Assembly (NCBI GenBank): GCA_951217055.1
Contig: OX578277.1
Span: 63,892,388 to 63,956,387, forward strand
DNA from: Gerris lacustris
Taxonomy: Eukaryota > Arthropoda > Insecta > Hemiptera > Gerridae
Length of the DNA: 64,000 nucleotides
Direction of reading: 5' to 3'
Below are positions 11,116 through 22,710 of the stretch, piece by piece. A program made the position numbers and the translations under genes. Below the pieces are notes generated by a model. It saw nothing but the letters and a program-made list of their open reading frames with translations. It had not been told where the DNA came from and ran no database searches. How positions within the stretch are numbered: the stretch's first letter is position 1; every line of letters starts with the position of its first letter.

Positions 11116-13233
11116 TTATTTTACCAGGCTATACAAGTACCAGCATTTTAACCATCATTTGCTTTACTGCACTCGAGGCGAATTTAAAGAAACCTATCTC
11201 TGTACGCAAAAATAATGCTTTTTTATATCAATAAAAACATTAATTTACGAGGAGAGAAATAGTTTCTTTAAATCCTTTTAAATAATCTCCATAGATGGTC
11301 CAATTTTCAACAGGTTAAGCATTAAAGTTGGATATTACTTTTTTTTTTAAAATATATAAATACCGTTATTAGTATGAAGTAGAAAAAAAAATACAGAAAG
11401 TGAATGGTTCTTTCGATGAGTTCTTATTGCTGTTTCTCACCCTCTACCCATTTCCGGCTGGATAAATGCCAGTAAGCTTCATCTAACCTTGACAGCATTT
11501 TTTTATACTGAGAAAATTTCCGTTTTGACAATGTTCACATTATAACTTATATTCAATGTAAATATAATATAATTATTTTTTTATAGTTTTCATCTGCCTT
11601 AATCTAGAGAAAAGAATAAGCCGAAAAAAATTAATTATTCTATTAATCTATAAATTAAAGTCGAAATCAATTAGTTATCATGGATTGTTTTCAATTTATA
11701 AGTGATTCGTGGGGGGAGGGGGGTTAAGAGAAGTATAGAACTTTGTGGTATTAAGATTGTTTTCGCTTACTTAAATTATTCTAATGCCTTGTGACGGTAG
11801 TGCTGTAAACCAATCAAAATACATTAAAAATAACATACTCTGTAATGAAAAACGGGAATCCAGCTAGAAATATATAATAAAATAAATAAAATAAAAATGT
11901 TTCAAATTTTTATTCTTAAATGTGTATTCTAAATGGAGTTTTTTTTCTCTTGTTTATTTATTTATGTATTAGCTTTACCTTATTTCTGTTTAACTGCTTC
12001 GCATTTTTCTTAAATTCTTCCTCCCATTTCACTCTCAGCTTTCCTCTTTTCCGTGTGCAGTCTCTTTGTACCATACTAGGATTTGTCTTGTCTTTAGTTA
12101 TGCATTATGTTTTAGTGCTGATTCTTCCATTTTGCTAATTTCTAAATTCCTTCCACTCCTGAATGCTCTTAACATCATGCCTCACTTTTCCGCCTTCTCT
12201 TCTTCTTTTCAGCATATTCCTTTGCATAATTGCATTGAACTTATCCTCTATATTTTAGCATTTGACGTATATACTCTCCATCTCCGACTTCCTCCCGTAT
12301 CTAAGCGACTTCCTCATTCCTCTTTATAATAGTATAATAATATAATTTATTTTATTTATTACTCTGTGCTATGTAGAATGCACCACATCTTTAAAATACT
12401 TATATAATTTAATATTTAATTGTATGTAGTGCAGTTTGCTCTTTTTATTATTAATCTTATTGATGATGAAAATTAAAATTCTTATACATTTGTGATATTT
12501 TGGCACCTATATGGATCATCTTTAAGTTAACGAGAAGATTTCTACAACCAATAAGTTTAATATTTAAATATATTTTTATTTAAGCCCTTCTTTCATTGCC
12601 GTGATTATCGACGAAATCATTATTGGCTAGTTTCTTTTTCTTTAGGAATCGGTTGTTTAGACCCTTGTTCTCAAACTCTCCCCAATAGTATAAAGTTGTT
12701 TTGGTCCCTAGAGATCTGGGTAGCAAGGAAGAAGTGGGGAAGGGGGAGGTTGAGTAGAAAGTTACTAAGTTTCGGGTATTCGGGGAGAAGCCCCTAGCTC
12801 CCATGGGTTTCAGACATCCTATTGTCAGAAAATGTCAGGGCTTTGGACTTCTTCTTTATAACTATCGCCTTTTTAGTTCTTTTGTTCATAACAGAATTCT
12901 TTACTGAAAATGTAGTTTTTACTTTATTTATAAAGACTTATATATTCATACGTGTAAAGATAAATTGTACCTAAATACAATCTCATATTTATTTGATTTA
13001 CTACCTTGTTAATATGCTATAATTATCGTAATGATAAAATATATTGGTTTCAATTATTTACATTTTTTCTCTTGACCATTTCAATTTGATGTTAAGTTTA
13101 TAATAATTGAATTCTCTATTACCTCATAGCTCATAACATAGAACCCAAAATATTCTACCAGCAATAAATTTTACTTATCATCTTAAACGAAGAGTAGCTT
13201 ACATTATGGTCACTAAAATTATTATTTTAAAAC

Positions 13234-13280
<47 letters not shown>

Positions 13281-14860
13281 GAGATAATAATGTTAATAAT
13301 TAAAATTATAATATTATTATATTAGCCAAATTAGTACTAGGTACTGTCAAATTAAAAATTGATTAATTAAAAGTAATAAAATTATTTTTAATTATTTTAT
13401 ATTGAGTTATGCGCAGTATGAAGTTTTTATTAATAAAATAAATTATAAGCATTTTTATATTTTCAGACGATAAATAAATATTATTCATGTAAGAGACTTT
13501 ATAATTAATGATTATGTATTATAATTTTGAAATCCTCTTCCAAGTTTGCAACAAATACATCTGTACATTTGCATTATTAATTTCTACACATAGTAAGTAA
13601 GTATTAAATTTTACACTACATATAGAGATCATTATAATATAATGTGTAAAATCATCTTCAAAGTATAAAAACTTCAGTACTAATACAAACTTCTGTACGG
13701 AATATGTTATTTATAATTTGAAAATATAAATCGAATTCGACAACTTCGGTGCCCCATATAAATTATTATAATGATTGAGAAAGTTGTTTCATATATTTTT
13801 TTATACATTATTTTTATTTTATATGTGTATAAAATTAACATTTTTATTTTTTAAAAAAAAATTTTTTTTAAACATTTTTCTTTAATATTCTTTTAATAAA
13901 AAAGTATAAGATGATAAAAAAGGGCGTTGTGAGTTAAAAAATAAAAAGAAAAGAGAGGAGTCTGTATTAAATCGAACTGTCTGTCGAAGGGAAGGACAGG
14001 ACCAGGGGCCCGGGTTAAAGTTTTAGGGCAAGAGACGCTCCCCCCCCCCCGCGGATCAGTATGACGTGTAATTATCTGCAAGGGGTCTCAGCCTCGGGGA
14101 GGTTCAAGTGGGAGGGGATTTCGTAATTGGATTAGAAAGTGACAGAGAGAGACGAAAATTTTCCTCCTCTTGCCGGAGGATAGAATTTTACAATGAGTTA
14201 GAGCGAGTTAGATCCATGCCAAAGTTCCAAACCTCCCTTCACGGTGGAAGGGGGAGGGGTTTCCAACAAAAAGGAAGTCTCATCTCCGCCTGTCTATCCC
14301 CGAACCCTCCCCCTCCGCCTCAGTATCCCTGCCTGCTATTTTATCCCGACATGCAACCCCTAAATCAATACCCTTCTCAGACTATACCCTGAGCTACTAG
14401 GGGGTAGCTGCTTCCTACTTACTCACCCTTCATCTCAGCCTGGCATGGGAGGAGGCGACCATATGCCTCATCACTTTGTCTGCAATATTCATTATAAATA
14501 AATAAATTTTAACCATGAAACAAAACAAAACCATTCCTTAACGACTGCAATCCTAAACAATTTTTCAAATAATAATGAGTTAATTTTTAATTTAGGAGTA
14601 GGTACTCCCTATTTTATTCTACTAATAAAATAAAAAATTATCATGGATTATAAGGTGTAATAATTTAAGCAGAAATAATAATGTATAATGTGTATACATT
14701 TACAAATGATTAGATTTCTCCAATAATTAATTAATAATCATTGGTTACTCTCAGTTATAATTTTTATTAAAATTACATCATTTACTTCAGGTGTCGGTTT
14801 TAATTGTAATGTTATTGTGTTGTGAGTAGTCAGGTTAATAAAATGTTGTATAAATATCTA
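11116..14860. other. AT-rich DNA without supported genes
   Basis: Includes the inverted partner (11385-11440) of 9788-9840, a 40 bp poly(A) run at 13239-13279, and a region of raised GC at 13970-14470 with a C-run (14040-14050) and proline/serine-rich ORFs on both strands. These ORFs lack any recognised domain and have no splice or promoter context that I can defend. The short ORFs at 11920, 12066 and 12580 are likewise unsupported. Confidence 0.45.
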
Positions 14861-14987
14861 TCTATATTATTGAAAAACTTTTGTAAACAAACAAATGTGT
14901 CAAATTGTAAAATGTCAAATTGTGCGAAGGTTCAAGGCAGGGGCCGCTTTTCGACGAGCGAAGCGAGTAGGAGGCAGAGCCCTCTAG
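14861..14987 (+). mobile_element. Mini-Helitron-like element (candidate)
   Basis: It starts TCTATATTAT directly after an A and ends with CTAG directly before a T, the boundaries expected of Helitrons, which insert between A and T without target duplication. A G+C-rich stretch (cgacgagcgaagcgag) lies shortly before the 3' CTAG, where Helitrons usually carry a hairpin, though a perfect hairpin is not visible. The length of 127 bp would make it a strongly deleted non-autonomous copy. Class inferred from ends only. Confidence 0.4.
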
Positions 14988-15029
14988 TATATATTAATTA
15001 GATTTTTATAAATTTAATGTTGTTTTAAA

Positions 15030-15289
15030 TCTTATCAAGACGCCCTCATATGGAGGTAGAGTGTCAATTTAGCAAAATATGAAGAGCGCAGACGGTTGAG
15101 ATTAATCTGGAGCTATCTGTGGGATATACTTTCGACGAACCATCAAATTTATATAAAAATCAGATAAGTACTTTTAAAATTACTCTGCAAATTAGTGTGG
15201 CACATAGCTTCCTCGCTTTCTATTTTATGCATAGGTACTAATTATATTTATACTTATTAAAACCTATTATTGTCAAATTTAATTAGTTT
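15030..15289 (-). repeat. Dispersed family 2, rearranged minus-strand fragments
   Basis: Two pieces match the minus-strand copy at 34380-35226 ('gtgtcaatttagcaa' with 'tcagataagta', and 'gtggcacatagcttcctcgc'). Here the interior piece comes before the terminal piece, the reverse of their order there, so the copy is rearranged. Confidence 0.5.
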
Positions 15290-16430
15290 TCCCCCGTTTC
15301 GTTGGTAAAACCAAAAAAAGAAACCTTTATATAGTTTCGTTCATGTGTCTGTCTGTCTGTCACTCTGTACGGTTCCAATAACTTTTGAATAAAAAGAGAT
15401 AAAAACATGAAACTTTCTAATATTTAAAGATCGTCTTGACGCGCACACAGGAAAAATATAGCGAACTCAAAATTATCAGCTGTTCAAATCCAATATGGCG
15501 GATAATTCATGTCACTCGAAATTTTTTTTTTAATTTTGTGTGGGGTGTCAAATGAAAGGTATTGTAGAGTAGATTACAAATATATATTTAGTTATAAATA
15601 TATATTTAGTTTAATTTTCGGCGACATTTTGTCAAAAAACATTAACATTTTGCGTGTCCCCCTCCCCCTAAAATCGTATTTCCGCTGTTACTAACAATAT
15701 AGAAAAATATGCAAAATGTGCGGTCTGGTAGGCCATAGAAAAATTAGGATTAGTAATTGGATCTGATTTACTGGGAATTCAAGATGGCGGATAATTCATG
15801 TCACTCGAAAATAAATATTTGTTTAAAATTTTGTGTGGGGTATCAAATGAAAGGTATTGAAGAGTAGATTACAAAAATAAAACTTTTTTTTTTTTGTATT
15901 TATAACTCGAAATATACAAAAATACAAATGTCCCCCCACCAACTACCATTCTTAAAATTTTGAAATAATTCACGCTTATACCCTATGGTGGACTAATAAA
16001 TATTTCCGGAAAAAAATTAATGTACCTTTTCATTATTACCGATAAAAAACATTGTGACCCCCCGGGACATTGAACCAGGAACCTCTTCCTCTGTAACACG
16101 TGAAAATTGTTTAATTTTCTGCAGTTACTAGAAGTATAAAACATATACCAAGTGGTCTGCTGGACCATAGGAAAAATTAGAATAGTAATTTTAACTGATT
16201 AACTGGGAATCCAATATGGCGGATAATTCCCACCACAGGAAAAGAATATTATTTTAAAATTTTGTGTGGGGCAACTAATTAAAGGTATTAAAGATTAGAT
16301 TACAAAAATGTATATCACCTGTTAATTGTTTTATTTTCCACGCCTTTTGCCAAAAAGCATCAACAATTAACGCCCCCCCCCCTCCCCCCCCTTAATATAA
16401 CTAGTTTTATGTTAAGGATAGCAACGAAAC
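15290..16430 (+). repeat. Dispersed family 3, with three partly tandem units
   Basis: The segment 'atggcggataatt' recurs at about 15495, 15784 and 16216, each time followed by 'ttttgtgtgggg', a 'caaatgaaaggtatt' or related motif and 'gattacaaa'. The units are therefore repeated at about 290 and 430 bp spacing. The middle unit continues through 'ttgaaataattca' and 'ttaccgataaaaa' to 'gaaccaggaacc' (about 16070), matching 63400-63655. A run of C is present near 16370-16390. No coding capacity. Confidence 0.65.
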
Positions 16431-16470
16431 CCTTTTTACGTGAGACTTCACGAACAAGTATTTTTTAAAA

Positions 16471-17212
16471 CTGTCACAATTATTTTGATTTCGCTTCCGA
16501 GCTTACCGAAGGTAACGGAAGCTATGTGATCGTTCTGAAGAACGAAATATTTTTTGCCTCCGAAATCCGTTTCAGTCATCAGGGAACATTTTTGGTTCCG
16601 TGACTGTCTGTCGGCCTGTCGTTCTTAATATCTTAAAATCTACGCGTCCGATTTTAATGAAATTTGAATGGTAGGTCATAATTAGCCCATTGTTGGTCTC
16701 ATGTATAAGTTTCAACTTTCTGTGCCCATTTGTTTCTCTTCCACATAAGCACAAGCACATACATGTATTTATTTACACCTAAGTCTTCAAAAGTACTCAT
16801 CTGATTTTAATTAAATTTTGATGGTTTATCAAAAGTAGCCGGTAGATAGCACCAGATTAATTTCAACCGTCTGCGTTCTTTAACTTATGATCAATTGCTA
16901 CTTTAATTCATGTAAAAAATCACAACAATTTTTACATTAAAACATTGGGGAAACAGTGAAATAAATTAGACAATAATGGCTTGTAAAAGCATAATATCAA
17001 AAAAGTACGTGCTAGGATGCAAGGAATGTGATATATGTGCCACACTAATTGGGAGTAAAAATTTCTCAAAAGATCACTAAAAACTATTAATTGTTTTTAC
17101 ACAATAAACAATATAACAATAAAGTAATATAACGGTAATGTTAATATCACAATAAAGTACATTATAGGATGCGAGGAAGCTATGTGCCACACTAATTGGC
17201 AGTCTATTTTTT
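16471..17212 (+). repeat. Dispersed repeat family 2, most complete plus copy
   Basis: Starts near 'attttgattt', followed by 'ccgaaggtaacggaagctat' and 'gatcgttctgaagaacga'; passes through 'aatttgaatggtaggtcat' and 'aatttcaaccg'; and ends with 'gccacactaattggcagtc'. Related copies: 34380-35226 (minus), 36249-36720 (plus), with fragments at 6190, 10730 and 15030. The outer ends share a short inverted GCCAATT. The start segment contains the self-complementary ttcgttcttcagaacga-type hairpin. It is probably a non-autonomous element of unknown superfamily. Confidence 0.6.
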
Positions 17213-18618
17213 ATTTGACTTACCTTTGATAGTTGTTAAAATATAGATATAAAAATATAACTTTCTCGCTGGAGAAGCTCTACACATATTATAATGTGTA
17301 ATGAATATTGTAAGCATATACGCAAAAAAATCCCTGAGAAGAATATGCGATGTTAAACAAAGCGATCGTAATCTGTTAAGGCTTATAGTTTAAGGGTTCT
17401 TCATTTAACAATTTTAATTTGTTGAGGGGTCTCGCTTACGATCCCAGAGTTTATCATTAACTCTATAAAGGTACGTTTTTTCTAGACGCGACTCCAGTGC
17501 TAGACGCTGAGCGATAGTCGCCCGCAGCGACTTGTCGCATCTAGGAAAGAAATATAAAGCTTAAGGGTAGTTTCAGGCGGGATCCCTTATGAGGTGTGTA
17601 TAGTTACTTCCTTATATATATATTTTTTTTTAAACAAATTCTTTATTGGCATAAGTAACAAAAAAAATATTTGTGTTTACCGGAGCCATAATGTTATTTT
17701 GAGAGGGGTTATTTTGTGCCTTTTTATAATTTTGATATTTTGTAAGGGATTGGAGCTTTTTAATCAAATTTGGGGAAGGGTATAATGGACAATTTTGGAG
17801 TATATATTTATATTTTTTTTATTTTTCTAAACGGAAGTTTTTGATTGGATTTTTGTTAGGGTTGTTTGCAGGTATTTAAACGGGTATCATAGGCAGTCTG
17901 TGGACTGACTTAAGAGTGGACCAACCTGGCATTTGCCTAGTAAATTGAGGGAAACCACAGAAAACCTCAATTAGGTTGGGTGGATCCGAGTCCTTCCAAA
18001 ATTCTTCCTATGTTTTCCCAAAGTAATTTTTATTTATTTTTTAAATTTTATTTCGTTTGTGGGTTTCTGTTGGTGAGTGGACTCCAGATTTTTTCAATTT
18101 TAGGCTAAGGGGAGTAATTTATTTCTTTTACAAATTTTAGTGTAAGTTTAATATTTTTTAAATTTGAGAATAGGATGGTCTTGATTTTTCCATTTTCCTT
18201 ATATTTAAACAGCCTAATTCCCTAATCTAATTAATTCATAAAAAATGTTTGTCGTACTTATATTTTTCGAAAATTTACAAATTAAAATGGATCAACATTA
18301 ATCAATTTAATTATATAATTTTTTTTTGTTCTGTACTCAGGTATAAGTATACCCATTACAAGAACATTTTATAGAGATGTTAGTATCTTTGTAATGTTAT
18401 GTACATGATATATTTATTTATTGGCTGTTATGTTCTTTTAATGTGTATAATAAATCAATTATATAGTTCTATTTTATTTTCAAGATTAGCTATTATTTGA
18501 CAAAAGTTCGGTTAATACCTGATTCATATGTATGTTAAATTTATCTATAATAATCCTCTTGTAGTCATTGTTTAATGGTATATATTATATATTAGATCTA
18601 AAAATGGTACATAATATG
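17213..18618. other. AT-rich DNA with possible repeat fragment
   Basis: No gene supported. At 17930-18000 'gggaaaccacagaaaacctc' lies between the inverted pieces cctagtaaattgagg and cctcaattagg; this resembles a dispersed-repeat remnant but has no second copy here. A G+C-richer patch at 17480-17545 (agacgcgactccagtgctag and on) is unexplained. Confidence 0.35.
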
Positions 18619-19546
18619 CAGGGTGTTTGGTCGAAGATGTAATAAACGAAGAGGGCAGATTCTACCCATCATTTGGAACAAATAATACTATATATACTAT
18701 GGGTAAATTCTCAATAGATTCGCCACAATAATTATTTTTATTATGGTCCAACATTTTTTAGGTACGACCATTTTAGTCTAACAAATCGATCTCTGCTCCT
18801 AAAATAATTATGATAGAGCTGAAATAAAGATACCTTTAAAAAGCGGAGAAAATTTCAGTTTAGAAAAAGTCTATTTTAAATGCCTTAAAGGGACAAAACA
18901 TATGCCTAAATTTCATTCTATTGTTAATTTTATTAATAGCCTGTAATTATGCTACAACGGCATGTGCTACAGTTTGCCAAATTTCAGTAAAACTTCTTTA
19001 TTTATTCCCCTTCAGTTTGCGTACCCTAACACCATCAGTTAATACGTAATTTTTCTGGGCTACGATTGAGTTTTTGTAAAAAATAAAAAACGACCGTCAA
19101 ATGGCGTACAGACCACCTTAGGCGTTACTGCGAGGAAACTGTCTTAATTTGTATTATTGCACTAATTAGTGAGATGAATGAGAGGATTTTTTTACATTTA
19201 ATTAAAGAGCACTGTAGACCTCCATGGGACAATCCTAATTGACCTATGGTCTTGACGTAAGGTCAATCCTAATAGACCTATGGACTATGTAAAAGGAAGT
19301 TGTAACTCTTATGATATTTGACCGGAATTTAATTTATTATTATAAAAATATGAAATAACAATTTTTTTTTCACACTCAATCATGTTAAATGCAATTATAC
19401 GTTAAAGAATAAAAATATGAGGGTTATTATTGTTAAATAATTTCAAGATAAAAAGAACTTTTTATATACTACGTTTTTGAATTTTCTATTGAATCGTATT
19501 TAATGTTGATAATATGTTATTGTTATATAATATATAATGTTAGTGG

Positions 19547-19587
<41 letters not shown>

Positions 19588-20977
19588 GAATTTATTTACT
19601 TCACATAAATGACTAACATCTAGAAAGCTGATCTTAAACCTATAAAAGGACAAATCTTTGTACAACGGATCTCCCCAACACCAAATCTAAACCGTGCCAT
19701 CGATATATTTAAAATTATATAAATAATATAATCGATAAATAATATAATCGATATATTTCCTGTTTTGCTGTCATTCAATGTTTATTTCTATTTATATAAA
19801 TCACAAATTTGAAACCCGTCAAAATGAAGATTGCGTAAATATGAGACATGGCAAAACAAATAAAATTACTTTCGGATTTTTTCCGAACTAACTTTTCATA
19901 CAGCAAAATTTGCTAAAAACCAATTAAATTCTGCTGAAAGATGGTTAAAAGTATTAAAATAATGCATTGTCGTCGTGTTCTGAGCTATGCTAAAAGTTTC
20001 AAATGTCTAGCTATACGGGAAGTTAGTCAGAAATCGATTGCCAGATTTGTACCGGACAAACAAACAAACAAACAAGAAAGCAAGCTAATAAAAACGTAGT
20101 AAAAAACACAACGCACTCTGTTGAAACAGTTATAATACTACACTAAAAATAATAATGCTATTGTATAAATAAGGTTTGGACTTTTTGTTGTGACCAAGTT
20201 ATTTTACGTATAATTGTATTTAACATGATTAAGTTGAAAACAATTAAATTTTTTAGTTAATACTTAATATTTTTATAATGATAAATTACATTCCGGTCAA
20301 ATATCATAAGAGATAAAATTTCCTTTTCATAGTCCATAGGTCAATTAGGATTGACCTATGGACTTCAGGCAAGGTCTGCAGTCCTCTTTAAATAAATGTA
20401 AAAAAATTCTCTCATTCATCTCTCTAATTAGGGTAATAATAAAAATTAAGACAGTCTCCTCGCAGTAACGCATAGGTCTGTACGGCATTTGACGGTCGTT
20501 TTTTTACAAAAACTCAATCATAGCTCAAAAAAATTACATATTATCTAATGATGTTGGGATACTCAAACTAAATGGGAATAAATAAAGAAGTTTTACTGAA
20601 ATTTGGCAAACTGTAGCACATGCCGTTGTGGTATAATTACAGGCTGAAACCATAATACATTTTAATTTTTCAAATAAAATTAACAATAAATTGAAATTTA
20701 GGCATATGTTTTGCCCTTTAAGGCATCTAAAATAGACTTTTTCTAAACTGAAATTTTTCAACGGTATCTCTATTTCTGTTCTATCATCATTATTTTAGGA
20801 GCAGCGATCGATTTTTTAGAGTAAAATGGTCGAACCTAAAATATCTTGGAAAACAACAAAAAAATGATTGTGTCGAAACTATTGATAATTGACCCATGGA
20901 ATGTATAGTGTTTTTTGTAGCAAATGATGGGTAGAATCTGCCCTCTTCGTTTGTTACATCTTCGACTAAACACTCTG
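18619..20977. mobile_element. 2.36 kb element with about 785 bp terminal inverted repeats
   Basis: The outer ends are cagggtgtttggtcgaag (18619) and its diverged complement (ending 20977). Similarity continues inwards through 'gaagagggcagattctaccc', 'aacggcatgtgctacag', 'aaacgaccgtc' and 'ttgacctatgga' to about 19404 on the left and 20205 on the right. The arms are clearly diverged, so the element is old. The 800 bp centre holds a 38 bp poly(A) (19547-19584) and, at 19850-20100, a LINE-like tail with acaaacaaacaaacaaac, probably a later insertion. No transposase ORF survives. The superfamily and target-site duplication are unclear; the architecture resembles foldback or long-TIR elements. Confidence 0.75.
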
Positions 20978-20980
20978 TAT

Positions 20981-20982
<2 letters not shown>

Positions 20983-21033
<51 letters not shown>

Positions 21034-21034
21034 A
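20983..21034. repeat. (TA)n(TG)n microsatellite
   Basis: Pure TA repeats followed by TG repeats, immediately outside the right end of the long-TIR element. It creates the spurious minus-strand ORF with a His-Thr/Ile-Tyr run. Confidence 0.95.
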
Positions 21035-22326
21035 TACATTTTTTTTTCAATTTCTTCGTCTTCTTTTGAAATCTAAAACATATATAAGAAATAAAACAGT
21101 TTAATTATTTATTTAGGTAAATCATGTAGTTGTGAGTTTATAAAATGAGTGTCATTTCCTTTAGACTAATTATAAATTATTTATTAGCGGCTGTTAATAT
21201 TAATTATGAAATATGTATGAAGATTATATAATAGGTTTTATTTGAAAAATTAAATACTATATTGATTATATCCTTTGCTAGTACATTAAAAATGCATAAT
21301 TTTGGTTCAATTTTATATAAATATAATATTATTTTCGGATATTATGCAAACAGTCGGACATTTATTTGCTTAAAATAGTAATACATCAAACACCTAGTAA
21401 TTTTTAAGTATAAATATTTTTGTCTTTGAAGTAATAAATAGCGTTAGCTTATTTCAGGGGGAGAAAATGGAGAAGACAAAAAAATCCGAAACTGTAGAAT
21501 AAACCAAGGAGGATGGGGGTGGCAGTTTTTATAACTTTTTGTGTTGTTGGCTAAAGGCAACCCTAAGGTTTGAGGGTAAGTTGGGTAAACATTGAGGGAG
21601 AAAGTATAGGGAGACAGCAAAGGCGGAAGGAAGTTGGCCGAGCCGCCTCTACTATAGGGTGAGGTAGGAAGATGTGGGGGCAGGAGAGGGTACAAACAGC
21701 CAAATCTAGCTGGGAAATGTTGAAATTCACCCCTCCATAACTTCCCTCAGTTGTGCATCATACTCGTAACCCTCAACCCCTACTATGGGTTAGCCTAGTA
21801 TTGACAGCCAGCCATTTCTAAACGGCTCCCCTTCTTCCTATCCTTAGCACAATCCAACGGCAACACCTAGCCCTTTATCAGCTTTTCTTTTATAATCCTA
21901 TCAACTATTCTGGGCCTCTTAAAATAGCGACAATATTCATACATCTTCAACCTAAAGAATAGTATTTGTAAACAAAATTTAGTTATCTTGGCATTTACTC
22001 CAGCTAATGATATGTCTTCTTTTAAATATATAATCATCGGAGTAGAAATTAGTTATAAGGATACATTTAGATTTTTGATAGGTTTTGATTATTTCTCAAG
22101 AACGGGGCACATATATATGTAATAGAGATAGGTCTCTATATCAATCAAGCTTTCTGATATAATTAGTTCTGTTACTGGACAGGCGTCTTAAATTTGAAAA
22201 TGTAATCAATCACGTTACTATGCTTTTTCATCATCATTGGTTTCATCAATTTGTATTATAGTTGCAATATACTATGAAAATAAAAACAATATAATTGTTT
22301 CCAATTATTATTATCCCAGATAATTA
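21035..22326. other. AT-rich DNA, GC patch at 21450-21850
   Basis: No gene supported. The GC-richer patch has a purine-rich plus strand and gives an 83-codon proline-rich minus ORF without any recognised domain. Confidence 0.45.
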
Positions 22327-22335
22327 TTATATATA

Positions 22336-22405
<70 letters not shown>
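22327..22405. repeat. (TA)n microsatellite
   Basis: About 75 bp of near-perfect TA repeat. Confidence 0.95.
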
Positions 22406-22409
<4 letters not shown>

Positions 22410-22429
22410 ATAAATCTGTTTAAAAACTA

Positions 22430-22710
22430 GTTCTGACAATGTCTGGAAAAGTGGTTTCCAAGTTGTATGTAAAACAGCGGTTAGAGGCGGTGGTTTAAGC
22501 AGGCTGGTGCCTCTTGGTTACATGATTCGGCGAGCCTGGGATTTGTTGCTCTGTCCAAGGCCTTGCCTTGTCCCCTCTGAGTCAGAGTTTAGAGGCTAAA
22601 GCATGCTGTTGGGGCTAAACAGGATCCCAAGATAATTGAATTCTTCCATTGTAAGCTTCAGTTCCTGCAATCGTGCCTCTTCGGAATTCCCTTAATCTTT
22701 TCATCCTGCA
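22430..22710 (-). pseudogene. Possible decayed non-LTR reverse-transcriptase remnant
   Basis: On the minus strand a 30-codon open stretch (about 22680-22605) reads with EEFNYLGILFSPNSML, which resembles the 'F.YLGS..S' segment near the C-terminal side of reverse transcriptase in many LINEs. It is preceded and followed by stops in the same frame. Downstream, peptide fragments in shifting frames (for example PLTAVL) are compatible with the next conserved segment but too short to prove it. The region is clearly G+C richer than its flanks. If real it is only a scrap of about 90 codons. An alternative is a chance match in a unique non-coding patch. Confidence 0.3.

Noticed and set aside
14108..14392. 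94-codon ORF in a GC-richer patch
   Set aside because: It begins at a GTG, has no recognised domain, and ends in a low-complexity proline stretch.
20790..21050. Minus-strand ORF with His-Thr and Ile-Tyr runs
   Set aside because: TG/TA microsatellite plus the inverted arm of the long-TIR element; no protein family.
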